NCBI GenBank assembly: GCA_029880855.1
Contig: JAOUNS010000007.1
Span: 1 to 64,000, forward strand
Length of the DNA stretch: 64,000 bases
Reading direction: 5' to 3'
Source of the DNA: Gammaproteobacteria bacterium
GTDB taxonomy: Bacteria; Pseudomonadota; Gammaproteobacteria; UBA6429; Thiohalophilaceae
Shown here: positions 20,871 through 32,316 of the stretch, in pieces
Layout of the letters: each line of letters begins with the position of its first letter
Position numbering within the stretch: the stretch's first letter is position 1
Program-made: the position numbers and the translations under genes
The notes under the pieces: generated by a model
What the model was told of the DNA's origin: nothing
What the model saw: only the letters and a program-made list of their open reading frames with translations
Databases searched by the model: none

Positions 20871-23822
20871 TTAATGCAGATTCGGGTTTTTCTTCATACT
20901 TGCGGCGGTAGTAATCTGCCGGGGGGAAGTGGCGGTCGATTCCAGGTGCGGTGAAGGTTTGCCTGTGTGGTAACCCTGGACAAAATCCACACCGATCTCC
21001 TGCAATTTGCACAAGACACTTTCATTCTCCACAAACTCCGCCACAGTCTGTTTACCAAGGGTATGGCAGATATCATTCATGGATTTGACCAGGGCATAGT
21101 TCAGTTTTTCATTTTCCATATTACGTACAAATGAACCGTCGATTTTTACGATATCGACCGGCAATTCCTTCAGGTATGAGAAGGATGAATAGCCGACACC
21201 GAAATCATCCAGTGCCGTCCGGCAACCCAGGGCTTTTAATTTACCAATAAACTCAAATGCCGTACCGATATCCGAAATCGCCACATCCTCGGTTATTTCA
21301 AAGGTAACCGAGCCGGGTTGCAGATTATAGCGATGAATATTTTCCTCGATGGTTTGCAAAATAATACTCTCTGTCAGGGATTTGGCCGAGAGGTTAATCG
21401 AAAAGCGCAAATCCTTGTGCTGTTTTTGCAAATCGGCAAGTTCCCCCATCGCCTTGCGAATCACCCAGCAGTCTACCTCAACCATAAGTCCGAATCGCTC
21501 AGCTGCATTCATGAACACTCCCGGCAAGAGTTTTTCTCCGGTATTCGGATCTATCATCCGTAACAGCACTTCATAACAGTAGGTGTCCTGACTGGCAGTG
21601 TACACAACAGGCTGATATTCGAAGGTAAACTGGTCATTCTCAATCGCTGTCTTGATGAGCCGGGACCAACCCATGTCATTATACAATATGTTCATGTTTT
21701 TCTGGTCTTCATCCACATAGACGTGGATGCGGTTACGACCGGCGCGCTTTGCCATGTGGCAGGCGATATCGGCACGGGCCATGATGTCCTCTTTATCCTC
21801 TATCTCATCATCCAACATGGCCATACCGATTGAACAACCGACATCCACCGCCTTGCCTTTATGTTTAAAAGTGTAGGATGCAATTTTTTCCCGATAGTAT
21901 TCGGCCGTTTTTTCCGCCTGCAAGGCATCGACATTGCTGAGAATAATGGCAAATTCATCCCCACCCAATCTGGCCAACAAATCACTTTTCCTGATGCGTT
22001 TGGCAAATATCGACGCGATCTCTATGAGCAGGCGATCACCGGCCAGATGCCCGAGGGTGTCATTGATGTATTTGAAATTATCGAGGTCAATATAGAGACA
22101 GGCGTAGTCATAGACAGCACTGCGTTTGGCCTGTTCGATAGATCGATCCAGTTCATCCAGAAAGTATTGTCTGTTATGCAATCCAGTCAGAGAATCGTGC
22201 TCCGCCATGTGGCGGAGCGTTTCCATTGCCGCATGATGCTCGCTGACATCATCCACCATCGCGGTAAAGAGCTTTTTATTATCCAGCATGAACTCACTGA
22301 TCTTCAACGACATGGGAAACACCAGGCCATCCTTCCGTAATGCCCTTACTTCTCTTGAACGTCCCATCATGTCATATTCATGATATTTGCCGACCAAGTC
22401 GTCATGCTGTTGTTTAATATCATCCGTCATGAATATCGAAATATTTTTCCCCACGACTTCTTCTGCCGTGTAGCCAAAGAGTTTTTGCGCCGCATTATTG
22501 ATGGATTCAATATTGGAATTTTCGTCAATCGTGATAATCCCTTCCGCCGCATTGTCCAGGATCGACTGGAGTCGGGTCTGACGCGAATGCACCTGTGAAC
22601 GCATACCATCAAAGGCACGTTGTAATTGCAATATCTCTTCCGCATTTGAATATTGCACCGGCACAAACAATTCGCCCTTGGCCTCTGCTTCCATGGCGGA
22701 TGTCATTTGTTGTAAAGGTGTTCTGATGGATTTTATATAGATCAGATAGCCGGCCCAGATCAGGAATCCGATCGTACCAACAAACAACCAGATAAATTTG
22801 GACAGGGTTGCAGATGTCCATTGTGATTTAACCAGACTGTTTTCTGAAAAATTCTTGAACCGCTCTTCCAGCAAGGAAACGTAGTAGCGCGAAACCGTCA
22901 GATTGGGCTGTATTTTGTCCCGCAGGATGGGTATATCGGAACGCCAGTTTTCCGAGAGATAGATATCTACCGCCTCTGCCAGAAAACGTTCATATTCTTG
23001 TGAAGCCTGCTCCATTACCCGTAATGATTCTGACTGTTGCAGCCCGAGCAATTCCTTGTCTTCGTAGACTTTCAGTTTGTTCAGCAACTCCTGTACGGTG
23101 TGGGCAAACATACTGCGATTGACCAGATTACGCTGCATGGATACTTCCGGATCACCGAATGCACCCATCCGGTTTGCAACAAAAACCCTGAACCAGCTGA
23201 TTTGTTGCGACCAGGCAAAGCGGATCTCTTGCAAAGTATGCATTACCCGGTAGGTATCCCCTTCAACAACGTTGGGTTTGTGGTCCGTCAAGGCACCTTC
23301 CTGCAAAGCCAGTTCCACTGCTTCGGAAAAGCGCCGGTTAATCGGCTCCATGAAGTCCATCAGGATTGGCATGCCCGGATAGCGACTTTCGACGCTTTGC
23401 ATAACCAGAACATAGTCTTCAATATTCCGCTCTAACTCATGAATTTCTTCGATCAGTTCAAAACTGAACTTTTTTGAGTCCTTGTCGGCCAGTACCGATG
23501 GGTGTTGGGATAAACTTTTGGTTTGGTTTTTGACGCTGGCAATATTAAACAGGATTTGTTCATGCAGCGTTTTGTCCAGCAAGCTGGCATACTGATATAC
23601 CTGCGAGTCAACCTGTTGCAGGATTTCTTTGATGACATAAACCGAAGCTGACAACTGGTTATTATTTCGGGTAAGCTCAACCGATTCGTCGGCGTTATTG
23701 CGTACCAATGTGTGAGCATAGAAAGTCATGGCCAACAAAACACCAAACAGTGTTGCAGTGACCCACAGCAGACGTCCTGATAATTTGTTGATGCCAGGCA
23801 AGCTCACAGTCTGAAATTCCAA
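20871..23822 (-). CDS. Membrane PAS-GGDEF-EAL c-di-GMP turnover protein
   Basis: A 983-aa protein. Order: membrane helix about 17-38; a long helical sensor region (40-340); a second helix 343-362; a HAMP-like linker; PAS about 413-530; GGDEF at 620-624 with an intact inhibitory RxxD (RKSD 611-614); and an EAL domain from about 725 with EVLLR (751-755) and DDFGVGYSSFSYLKELPVD. Both catalytic signatures look active, so it may make and break c-di-GMP. The start is TTG, since the next ATG would remove the first helix. The periplasmic sensor ligand is not known. Confidence 0.93.
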   Translation of the reverse strand: MEFQTVSLPGINKLSGRLLWVTATLFGVLLAMTFYAHTLVRNNADESVELTRNNNQLSASVYVIKEILQQVDSQVYQYASLLDKTLHEQILFNIASVKNQTKSLSQHPSVLADKDSKKFSFELIEEIHELERNIEDYVLVMQSVESRYPGMPILMDFMEPINRRFSEAVELALQEGALTDHKPNVVEGDTYRVMHTLQEIRFAWSQQISWFRVFVANRMGAFGDPEVSMQRNLVNRSMFAHTVQELLNKLKVYEDKELLGLQQSESLRVMEQASQEYERFLAEAVDIYLSENWRSDIPILRDKIQPNLTVSRYYVSLLEERFKNFSENSLVKSQWTSATLSKFIWLFVGTIGFLIWAGYLIYIKSIRTPLQQMTSAMEAEAKGELFVPVQYSNAEEILQLQRAFDGMRSQVHSRQTRLQSILDNAAEGIITIDENSNIESINNAAQKLFGYTAEEVVGKNISIFMTDDIKQQHDDLVGKYHEYDMMGRSREVRALRKDGLVFPMSLKISEFMLDNKKLFTAMVDDVSEHHAAMETLRHMAEHDSLTGLHNRQYFLDELDRSIEQAKRSAVYDYACLYIDLDNFKYINDTLGHLAGDRLLIEIASIFAKRIRKSDLLARLGGDEFAIILSNVDALQAEKTAEYYREKIASYTFKHKGKAVDVGCSIGMAMLDDEIEDKEDIMARADIACHMAKRAGRNRIHVYVDEDQKNMNILYNDMGWSRLIKTAIENDQFTFEYQPVVYTASQDTYCYEVLLRMIDPNTGEKLLPGVFMNAAERFGLMVEVDCWVIRKAMGELADLQKQHKDLRFSINLSAKSLTESIILQTIEENIHRYNLQPGSVTFEITEDVAISDIGTAFEFIGKLKALGCRTALDDFGVGYSSFSYLKELPVDIVKIDGSFVRNMENEKLNYALVKSMNDICHTLGKQTVAEFVENESVLCKLQEIGVDFVQGYHTGKPSPHLESTATSPRQITTAASMKKNPNLH

Positions 23823-23943
23823 TCATCCATAAAAAATGTATGTTATTGTCGGCATATTATGAGACCTCTTTAACAATATTTTATATATATTATTGTGGAA
23901 ATCTTTCTAACAGCACATTCTATCTCTTTGTAATTTATAGATA

Positions 23944-24555
23944 ATGGCTCAGCTTATCCTGTTTAACAAACCCTGGGGGGTGTTAACCCAGTTTCGCGGT
24001 AAAAGCGACGAAATTACGCTGGCTGATTTCATCCGGCAACCGGGCTTTTACCCGGCCGGCCGGCTGGATAAAGACAGTGAAGGACTGTTATTGCTGACGG
24101 ATGATGGTGCCTGGCAAAATCATATCAGCCACCCGCGCCACAAAATGGCCAAGACCTACCTGGTGCAGGTGGAAGGTGAGATCACCGCCGACGCACTGCA
24201 GCAACTGCGACAAGGTGTCAAACTCAAGGACGGGATAACCAAACCCGCGCAGGCGAAGGCGATTGTCGAACCCGATATCCGGCCGCGAGATCCACCGATA
24301 CGTTATCGAGCCGCCATTCCCACCTCCTGGCTGGAACTCACCATCCGTGAAGGCCGCAATCGTCAGGTCAGACGCATGACCGCCGCAACCGGCTTCCCAA
24401 CCCTGCGTCTGATCCGCACAACCATCGGTCCCTGGAGTCTGGATGGCCTGCAACCCGGTGAATGGCGTATGATCACACTTGACGATAAACCAACCGAGGA
24501 TAAAGCTGTTGCAAGACAACCTGCACGTCACCGTCGCCGCCATCGCCGTCAATGA
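23944..24555 (+). CDS. rluE: 23S rRNA pseudouridine synthase RluE
   Basis: A 203-aa RsuA-family enzyme without an S4 domain, as in RluE, which modifies U2457 of 23S rRNA. The catalytic Asp lies in YPAGRLDKDSEGLLLLTDDG (about residues 38-57). EGRNRQVRRMTAATGFPTLRLIR is the family C-terminal motif. The last 20 residues are rich in Arg and overlap the start of nudJ. It heads the conserved rluE-nudJ-mnmA-hflD group. Confidence 0.94.
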   Translation: MAQLILFNKPWGVLTQFRGKSDEITLADFIRQPGFYPAGRLDKDSEGLLLLTDDGAWQNHISHPRHKMAKTYLVQVEGEITADALQQLRQGVKLKDGITKPAQAKAIVEPDIRPRDPPIRYRAAIPTSWLELTIREGRNRQVRRMTAATGFPTLRLIRTTIGPWSLDGLQPGEWRMITLDDKPTEDKAVARQPARHRRRHRRQ

Positions 24556-24952
24556 AGATCGATTTCTGATGGTGCATGAATCGATTCAGGGCAAGTCGGT
24601 CTATAATCAACCGGCCGGTCATCTGGAGGAAAACGAATCCTTGCCGGAGGCGGTGGTACGAGAGTGTCTGGAGGAGACCGCCTGGCTGGTCAAGCCGGCG
24701 TATATCACCGGTATCTATCAATGGACACACCCGGTCAACCAACAAACCTTTCTTCGTGTCTGCTATTTTGTCGAACAATATGAAAAGCATGATCGTCCGC
24801 TGGATAAGGAGATCATTGCCGCAGTTTGGTTTACCCGGGATGAGCTGGTGCAGGAACAGGCCAATCTGCGCAGCCCGCTGGTGTTGCGCTGTATTGACGA
24901 CTACCTGGCGGGACGGCGTTATCCGCTGGATCTGATAACACACCTCACCTGA
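24509..24952 (+). CDS. nudJ: Nudix hydrolase NudJ
   Basis: A 147-aa Nudix protein, a phosphatase of thiamine and nucleoside pyrophosphates in E. coli. The Nudix box runs G-H-L-E-E-N-E...REC-L-EE-T near residues 36-57, with the final Gly replaced by Ala, as occurs in NudJ. C-terminal NLRSPLVLRCIDDYLAGRRYPLDLI matches NudJ closely. The frame is open from a TTG at 24479, but the TTG at 24509 has GAGGA eight bases upstream and gives the family length. It overlaps rluE by 47 bases. Confidence 0.88.
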   Translation: MQDNLHVTVAAIAVNEDRFLMVHESIQGKSVYNQPAGHLEENESLPEAVVRECLEETAWLVKPAYITGIYQWTHPVNQQTFLRVCYFVEQYEKHDRPLDKEIIAAVWFTRDELVQEQANLRSPLVLRCIDDYLAGRRYPLDLITHLT

Positions 24953-24975
24953 TACATCACATTCATTGATTCAAA

Positions 24976-26082
24976 ATGACCCAACAACAAACACAGATTA
25001 TTGTCGGCATGTCCGGCGGTGTTGATTCCTCTGTCAGCGCTTTACTCCTCAAGCAGCAAGGCTATGCCGTCCGTGGCGTGTTCATGAAAAACTGGGAAGG
25101 CGATGACAAGGACGATTACTGTGCGGCTGAAGTGGACCTGGCCGATGCCCGTGCCGTGTGTGAACAGATCGGGATTCCGATTCACGGCGTCAACTTTGCC
25201 GATCAATACTGGGATCGGGTCTTTCAATATTTCCTGGCTGAATATCAAGCCGGACGCACACCCAATCCCGATGTACTGTGTAACAAAGAGATCAAGTTTC
25301 GCGCCTTTCTCGATTATGCCATGGCACAAGGTGCCGATTACATCGCCACCGGTCATTACGCGCGTATCGGTAAACAGGGCGACGAATATCAATTGTTGCG
25401 TGGTGTCGACACCAACAAGGATCAAAGTTACTTCCTGTATATGCTGACCCAGGAACAACTGGCACACAGTCTGTTTCCGGTTGGTGAACTGCCAAAACAA
25501 CAGGTACGTGAAATCGCAACACAACACCAACTCGCCACCTGTGCCAAAAAGGACAGCACCGGGATTTGTTTTATCGGCGAACGTGATTTTAAAGCTTTTT
25601 TGCAACGCTACCTGCCGGCCCAACCCGGTACGATGGAGACCCCGGAAGGCGATGCAGTGGGTAAACATGACGGGCTCATGTATTACACACTCGGTCAACG
25701 TCAGGGTTTGGGGATAGGCGGACGTCAGGGTGGCGGCAGTGAACCCTGGTACGTGGGGGGCAAGGATTTGCATCGCAACGTTTTAATCGTCGTTCAGGGA
25801 CATGACCACCCGCTGCTTTACAGTCGCTCCCTGACAGCCGTCCAACTCCACTGGGTGTCAGGCCATGCGCCGGACTTGCCCTTCACCTGCACCGCCAAGA
25901 CACGTTACCGCCAGCAGGATGCCGCCTGTGTCATCCGGCAAATTGATGCAAGCGCATGTCGTGTCGAGTTTGAACAACCGCAGTGGGCCGTCACACCGGG
26001 ACAGTCAGTGGTTTTTTATGACGGTGAAATTTGTCTTGGAGGTGGTATCATTCAGGCCACCCGGGAAACAGCAGAGAACTAA
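24976..26082 (+). CDS. mnmA: tRNA-specific 2-thiouridylase MnmA
   Basis: A 368-aa enzyme that places sulfur on U34 of Glu, Gln and Lys tRNAs. PP-loop [10 protein letters not shown] (11-20) and the two catalytic cysteines Cys102 ([11 protein letters not shown]) and Cys198 (TGICFIGE) are present, as is the C-terminal [19 protein letters not shown]. Position between nudJ and hflD is conserved. Confidence 0.97.
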   Translation: MTQQQTQIIVGMSGGVDSSVSALLLKQQGYAVRGVFMKNWEGDDKDDYCAAEVDLADARAVCEQIGIPIHGVNFADQYWDRVFQYFLAEYQAGRTPNPDVLCNKEIKFRAFLDYAMAQGADYIATGHYARIGKQGDEYQLLRGVDTNKDQSYFLYMLTQEQLAHSLFPVGELPKQQVREIATQHQLATCAKKDSTGICFIGERDFKAFLQRYLPAQPGTMETPEGDAVGKHDGLMYYTLGQRQGLGIGGRQGGGSEPWYVGGKDLHRNVLIVVQGHDHPLLYSRSLTAVQLHWVSGHAPDLPFTCTAKTRYRQQDAACVIRQIDASACRVEFEQPQWAVTPGQSVVFYDGEICLGGGIIQATRETAEN

Positions 26083-26091
26083 TCCGATATT

Positions 26092-26733
26092 ATGGCCCAT
26101 TCCATTCATGACAGAACGCTGGCTCTGGCCGGCATCTTCCAGGCAACCGCACTGGTGAAACAAATCGCACACACAGGTCAGGTTGATCAACACGATATGA
26201 AAGTTTGTCTGGAAAGCGTAATGGATATGGACCCACAATCCGTTGCAGGAATATATGGTGGTGCTGAAAACCTGCGCAGTGGTCTGCAGCAAGTAGTCAC
26301 GCAAATGTCCGGTGGCAAGAGCGAGATGGATGTGATCATTACCCGCTACACGGTTAGTCTGTTGCATCTGGAGAGAAAGCTGGCCAAACAACCTGCCTTG
26401 CTGAATGATATCTCCGCCGGCATCGAACGTGCGAAAAAACAATTGGCACACTTTCCCATCAACCACACAAACATCATCGCCAATCTGGCCGACATCTATT
26501 CCAACACCATCAGTAAACTGTCGCCGCGCATTATGGTCAGCGGTGAACCTCATATCCTGTCTGACGCGGATCAAGCCAACAAAATCCGCGCCCTGCTGCT
26601 GTGTGGCATGCGCTCCGCCATCCTCTGGCGCCAACTGGGCGGCAGCCGCTGGCAAATCATCTTCGGTCGCAACAAATTCGCCATCGAAGCCGAACGCATC
26701 CTGGCGGAAGAGATCACCACCACTTTGCAATAG
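26092..26733 (+). CDS. hflD: High-frequency lysogenization protein HflD homologue
   Basis: A 213-aa all-helical protein of the HflD family, membrane-associated and in E. coli antagonistic to phage lambda CII. Diagnostic text includes ALAGIFQATALVKQIA near the N-terminus and NKIRALLLCGMRSAILWRQLGGSRWQIIFGRNKF near the C-terminus. It follows mnmA by nine bases. Its usual downstream partner purB is 4.2 kb away, separated by repeats, acnA and two small genes. Confidence 0.93.
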   Translation: MAHSIHDRTLALAGIFQATALVKQIAHTGQVDQHDMKVCLESVMDMDPQSVAGIYGGAENLRSGLQQVVTQMSGGKSEMDVIITRYTVSLLHLERKLAKQPALLNDISAGIERAKKQLAHFPINHTNIIANLADIYSNTISKLSPRIMVSGEPHILSDADQANKIRALLLCGMRSAILWRQLGGSRWQIIFGRNKFAIEAERILAEEITTTLQ

Positions 26734-27135
26734 GGAATATAACGCAAATAAACACTGTCAGAAGTTTTGAGATACAAAGCATAACGCAAAGGCGCCAAGA
26801 CGCCGAGAACGCAAAGTTTTTTCTATTGATTAATCCAGGACATGAACCGACTAAATGATGTAATGTTTTTAATATTATCTGTTCAACTTTTATTTGTATG
26901 CATTATGAGGCAAAAAACTATTTTACCCGGAATATAAAAATATATTCTTTGTGGCCTCGGCGTCTTGGCGCCTTTGCGTTTTGTTAGCTACATTGATTCA
27001 ACCGCAGACCGCGATACCCCAGTATTTTGTGCGGTTTGGATTTCAGTCAGTTCCCCGTCCACTTTTGGGTGAATTGTCCGTATAATTACCCGCTTTTGTA
27101 CGTCCCGAAATAATAACAGGTAACAAGGAGACTCC
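26734..27135. other. Gene-free region holding an inverted repeat pair and the acnA leader
   Basis: 402 bases without a gene. The first 250 hold the paired repeats described separately. The last 130 contain the acnA ribosome site (AAGGAG at 27125-27130) and a pyrimidine-rich leader; no clear promoter was identified. Confidence 0.6.
26783..26980. repeat. MITE-like element with 25-bp inverted arms
   Basis: The 25 bases at 26783-26807 (beginning AACGCAAAGGCGCCAAG) are repeated as their exact reverse complement at 26956-26980. The 148 bases between are AT-rich and non-coding. An outer GCAAAG/CTTTGTG word extends each arm. It is inserted after hflD and shares words with 15159-15199. The structure suggests a miniature mobile or transposase-dependent element. 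Confidence 0.75.
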
Positions 27136-29799
27136 ATGGCTAACAGTTATAATGCCCGCGCCACCCTCAATGTGAACGGCAAGGACCATGAAATTTACCG
27201 GATCAAGGCTGTGCCCGGCAGTGATTCCCTGCCCTTCTCTCTGAAGATCCTGCTGGAAAACCTGTTACGCCATGAAGATGATTTGAATATCACCAAAGCG
27301 GATATTCAGGCCCTGGTCGACTGGAATCCCCAGGCCGAGCCGGATAAGGAGATCGCCTTTACACCGGCCCGGGTGCTGATGCAGGACTTTACCGGTGTAC
27401 CGGCCGTGGTGGATCTGGCGGCGATGCGTGATGCCATGAAATCGCTGGGCGGCGATCCCAACAAGATCAATCCCCTGCAACCGGCTGAGCTGGTGATCGA
27501 CCACTCGGTGCAGGTGGATGCCTTCGGCAATGCCGACGCCTTTGCCACCAATGAGTCGCTGGAGTATCAGCGTAATCACGAGCGCTACAGTTTTTTAAAA
27601 TGGGGCCAGAAGGCCTTTTCCAATTTCAAGGTCGTCCCGCCGGAAACAGGCATCGTCCATCAGGTTAACCTGGAATATCTGGCCCGCACTATCTTCGCTC
27701 AGGAAAACAACGGCGTCCTGCAGGCCTACCCGGATACCCTGGTGGGGACCGATTCCCATACCACCATGATCAATGGTCTGGGTGTGTTGGGCTGGGGTGT
27801 GGGCGGTATCGAAGCGGAAGCCGCCATGCTGGGACAGGCTATCTCCATGTTGATCCCGCAAGTGGTCGGCTTCAAGCTGAGCGGCGAATTACCGGAAGGC
27901 GCCACCGCCACCGATCTGGTGCTCACCGTGGTGGAAATGCTGCGCAAACACGGTGTCGTGGGCAAGTTCGTTGAGTTTTACGGGCCCGGTCTGGATCACC
28001 TGCCCCTGGCGGATCGCGCCACCCTGGCCAACATGGCCCCGGAGTACGGCGCCACCTGTGGCATTTTCCCCATCGATGATGAAACCCTGAATTATCTGCA
28101 CCTGAGCGGCCGTGACAAGGCACAGATTGCGTTGGTCGAGGCCTATTGCAAGGAACAGGGTATGTTCCGTACGCCTGACAGCCCGGAAGCCCGTTACAGC
28201 TCCACCCTGTCACTTGACCTCTCCGGCATCGAACCCAGTCTGGCCGGCCCGAAACGTCCCCAGGATCGCGTTCCCATGAAACAGGCCAAGGGCATGTTCA
28301 ATACTGCGCTGGCGGCTTTACAAAAAGAACGCAAAGCCGTCTCCAAAGGCCCGGTCAAAACCCTTCTCGGCAGTGAGGAAGTGGAAATCACGGACGGCGC
28401 CATCGTCATCGCCGCCATCACTTCCTGCACCAACACCTCCAACCCGTCCGTGATGCTGGGCGCCGGTCTGGTGGCAAAGAAGGCCGTGGAAAAAGGCCTC
28501 TCGGCCAAACCCTGGGTCAAAACTTCATTGGGCCCGGGCTCCAAGGTAGTAACTGAATATCTGGAAAAGGCTGACCTGATTGGCCCATTAAACCAGCTCG
28601 GCTTTAATGTGGTCGGTTACGGCTGCACCACCTGTATCGGTAACTCCGGCCCCTTGCCCGCAGAAGTAAGCAAGGCCATTGCCGACGGCAATCTGACTGT
28701 CTGCTCCATCCTCTCGGGCAATCGCAATTTTGAAGGCCGTGTCCATGCCGAGGTGCGGATGAACTATCTGGCCTCTCCGCCACTGGTGGTGGCCTACGCC
28801 ATCGCCGGTCGGATGGATATCGATCCCTACAATGAACCATTGGGTCAGGACAAAGACGGCAAGGATGTCTTCCTCAAGGATATCTGGCCGACGCAAAAAG
28901 AACTGCAGGATGTGGTCATGCAGACCGTGACCCGCGAACAGTTCACCCACGCCTACCAGGATGTCTTTGCCGGCAATGAACGCTGGAGCACGCTGGCCTC
29001 CCCTGCTAATCAGTTATTCGACTGGCAGGATGATTCCACCTATATCCAGAATCCGCCCTATTTTACCGGCATGAGCAAACAACCGGGTAAGGTCAGTGAT
29101 ATCAGCGGTGCACGCTGTCTGGCGGTGCTGGGCGATTCCATCACCACCGATCACATTTCACCGGCCGGCGCCATCAAGGCCGACAGCCCGGCGGGGAAAT
29201 ATCTGGTCAAACACGGTGTCGACCACAAAGACTTCAACTCTTATGGTTCACGCCGGGGTAATCACGAAATCATGATGCGCGGCACCTTCGCCAATATTCG
29301 TTTGCGTAACCTGCTGGCACCCGGCACGGAAGGCGGCATCACGCTGCATATCCCTGACGGTGAACAGATGTCCATCTATGATGCCGCCATGCAGTATCAG
29401 GACGAAAATGTGCCGCTGATTATCCTGGCGGGCAAGGAGTACGGTTCCGGCTCTTCGCGTGACTGGGCCGCCAAGGGGCCGCGTCTGTTGGGTGTGCGTG
29501 CCGTCATTGCCGAGAGTTATGAACGCATTCACCGCACCAATCTGGTTTGTATGGGGGTTCTGCCCCTGCAGTACATGGCGGGCGATACCGCAGCAGGGCT
29601 GGGATTAACCGGGCATGAAAGCTTTGACCTGACCGGTCTGGGTGACGGCTCAGCCAAACAACTCACCGTTACCGCCACGGCGGCAGATGGTTCACAGAAG
29701 ACATTCCCGGTCCGGGTTCGCATCGACACCCCGGCTGAGGTCGAGTATTACCGCCACGGCGGCATCCTGCAGTACGTGCTGCGTCAATTGGCAGGCTGA
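27136..29799 (+). CDS. acnA: Aconitate hydratase AcnA
   Basis: An 887-aa [4Fe-4S] enzyme isomerising citrate and isocitrate in the TCA and glyoxylate cycles. Cluster cysteines lie in [16 protein letters not shown] (Cys near residue 433) and [12 protein letters not shown] (near 499 and 502). The swivelling C-terminal domain has [18 protein letters not shown]. Length is usual for AcnA/IRP-type aconitases. AGGAG precedes the start and a terminator follows. Confidence 0.97.
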   Translation: MANSYNARATLNVNGKDHEIYRIKAVPGSDSLPFSLKILLENLLRHEDDLNITKADIQALVDWNPQAEPDKEIAFTPARVLMQDFTGVPAVVDLAAMRDAMKSLGGDPNKINPLQPAELVIDHSVQVDAFGNADAFATNESLEYQRNHERYSFLKWGQKAFSNFKVVPPETGIVHQVNLEYLARTIFAQENNGVLQAYPDTLVGTDSHTTMINGLGVLGWGVGGIEAEAAMLGQAISMLIPQVVGFKLSGELPEGATATDLVLTVVEMLRKHGVVGKFVEFYGPGLDHLPLADRATLANMAPEYGATCGIFPIDDETLNYLHLSGRDKAQIALVEAYCKEQGMFRTPDSPEARYSSTLSLDLSGIEPSLAGPKRPQDRVPMKQAKGMFNTALAALQKERKAVSKGPVKTLLGSEEVEITDGAIVIAAITSCTNTSNPSVMLGAGLVAKKAVEKGLSAKPWVKTSLGPGSKVVTEYLEKADLIGPLNQLGFNVVGYGCTTCIGNSGPLPAEVSKAIADGNLTVCSILSGNRNFEGRVHAEVRMNYLASPPLVVAYAIAGRMDIDPYNEPLGQDKDGKDVFLKDIWPTQKELQDVVMQTVTREQFTHAYQDVFAGNERWSTLASPANQLFDWQDDSTYIQNPPYFTGMSKQPGKVSDISGARCLAVLGDSITTDHISPAGAIKADSPAGKYLVKHGVDHKDFNSYGSRRGNHEIMMRGTFANIRLRNLLAPGTEGGITLHIPDGEQMSIYDAAMQYQDENVPLIILAGKEYGSGSSRDWAAKGPRLLGVRAVIAESYERIHRTNLVCMGVLPLQYMAGDTAAGLGLTGHESFDLTGLGDGSAKQLTVTATAADGSQKTFPVRVRIDTPAEVEYYRHGGILQYVLRQLAG

Positions 29800-29825
29800 A
29801 CGCCTAACCCATTGATTTCAATCTA

Positions 29826-29860
29826 AAACGGGCCTGGTTCTTCCAGGCTCGTTTACTTCC
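29826..29860 (+). terminator. Rho-independent terminator after acnA
   Basis: AAACGGGCCTGG and CCAGGCTCGTTT pair over 12 bp (one G-T) around a 5-nt loop, 27 bases past the stop, followed by a short T/C-rich tract. Confidence 0.8.
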
Positions 29861-29976
29861 GTCGAGGTTATTTGAGATGGATCACATTTGAAAAATGAAA
29901 AATTAAAGACCGCTTCCCCGTGACCGATACGAAACATAACGCTATTTGTTGAACTACTGAAAAACGGGGAACACAC

Positions 29977-30168
29977 GTGGATAAGCAACAACTCGGCCCA
30001 ACTGTCGGCTCACACCTTGGCAAACCCATCTTCCAAACTATTATCAGTGATGGTGTCCAATATATCTTCGACCGCATTGCGGAATGCGACTTTGACGGCT
30101 GCCCCCTGCAGCAGCTGAGCAAGAATGAATTAATGCTGAAATCGGGCCTGATTTATCGTCAATCCTGA
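29977..30168 (+). CDS. Small hypothetical protein (63 aa)
   Basis: GTG start preceded by CGGGGA at a suitable distance. The product (MDKQQLGPTVGSHLGKPIFQ...) has a mixed composition and a FDRIAECDFDGCPLQQ segment that looks protein-like, and no signal peptide. I do not recognise it. A minus-strand frame covers part of the same bases, so the call is tentative. Confidence 0.4.
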   Translation: MDKQQLGPTVGSHLGKPIFQTIISDGVQYIFDRIAECDFDGCPLQQLSKNELMLKSGLIYRQS

Positions 30169-30239
30169 GCCGGATTCATCCGTTCCGTATTCACCATGGA
30201 GTCCCGTGACTTCATGGTGAACGCCATTCTTCAATAGCA

Positions 30240-30854
30240 TTACATTTGCGCGACGATCAATATACCGATACTTGTTCCATCATAGCGTTGTCCGTTCAGA
30301 CTGTTTTCATATTCAATACGTGTATAGCGTATCGCCCATAGAAATCGTTCGGTTTGCCTGAAGTCGATTTCAACCACTTCACCAACGGCATCATCAAATT
30401 CCTGACTGACATTACTTGCCACACCTGAACCTTTCAGTTTTGGTGCAACGTGCCAGGTCGTGCCATAACCAAAACGAAAAGAACCGATCTCATAAAACAA
30501 CAGGGCATTCAGCGGGAATCGCACCAGGCTCACCTCTACCTCGTCCAAGCCATCCAGTGCATAATCGGCCCCGGTTTTCATACCGATGGTGGTCTGTAAT
30601 TGCCAGTTACCGATTAATTTGAACATCGGTCCGAAGGCAAATGTATAATTTTCGCCGGCCTTAATCGATCCGGTTTGCCCGTCACTGTAAGGACTCTCGA
30701 TCACCTCATCACCGCCAAAATGTACTCCGGCTTCGATCATCATATCGGCATGCGCTGTCTTGATGAGCAAACCAAACCAAATGGCCGGCAACCACAGCCA
30801 AATTCGATATCGGGATATAACCGCGCTGTCACAATGTGTTTTAAACAATTTCAA
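30240..30854 (-). CDS. Putative outer-membrane beta-barrel protein of unknown function
   Basis: A 204-aa protein with an N-terminal hydrophobic stretch ending AHA (about residues 22-36), a signal peptide. The mature part alternates hydrophobic and polar residues and is rich in Gly, Tyr and Phe (FAFGPMFKLIGNWQLQTTIGMKTG, FRFGYGTTWHVAPKL), as in a small eight-stranded barrel. It ends in Met rather than the typical Phe. Start is a TTG giving the full signal peptide. It is divergent from purB. Confidence 0.7.
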   Translation of the reverse strand: MKLFKTHCDSAVISRYRIWLWLPAIWFGLLIKTAHADMMIEAGVHFGGDEVIESPYSDGQTGSIKAGENYTFAFGPMFKLIGNWQLQTTIGMKTGADYALDGLDEVEVSLVRFPLNALLFYEIGSFRFGYGTTWHVAPKLKGSGVASNVSQEFDDAVGEVVEIDFRQTERFLWAIRYTRIEYENSLNGQRYDGTSIGILIVAQM

Positions 30855-30892
30855 CCCAACCTTCTGTTTCTGGTGGCCCTATACCGAAATAG

Positions 30893-32296
<1,404 letters not shown>

Positions 32297-32316
32297 TTAC
32301 CTATTGTTAGTACACG

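Noticed and set aside
25042-25773. Antisense frame of 243 codons opposite mnmA
   Set aside because: MnmA has all catalytic residues on the other strand; the antisense product has no recognisable domain.
26005-26730. Antisense frame of 241 codons opposite hflD
   Set aside because: HflD is a clear family match in the conserved operon, and the antisense frame overlaps both mnmA and hflD.
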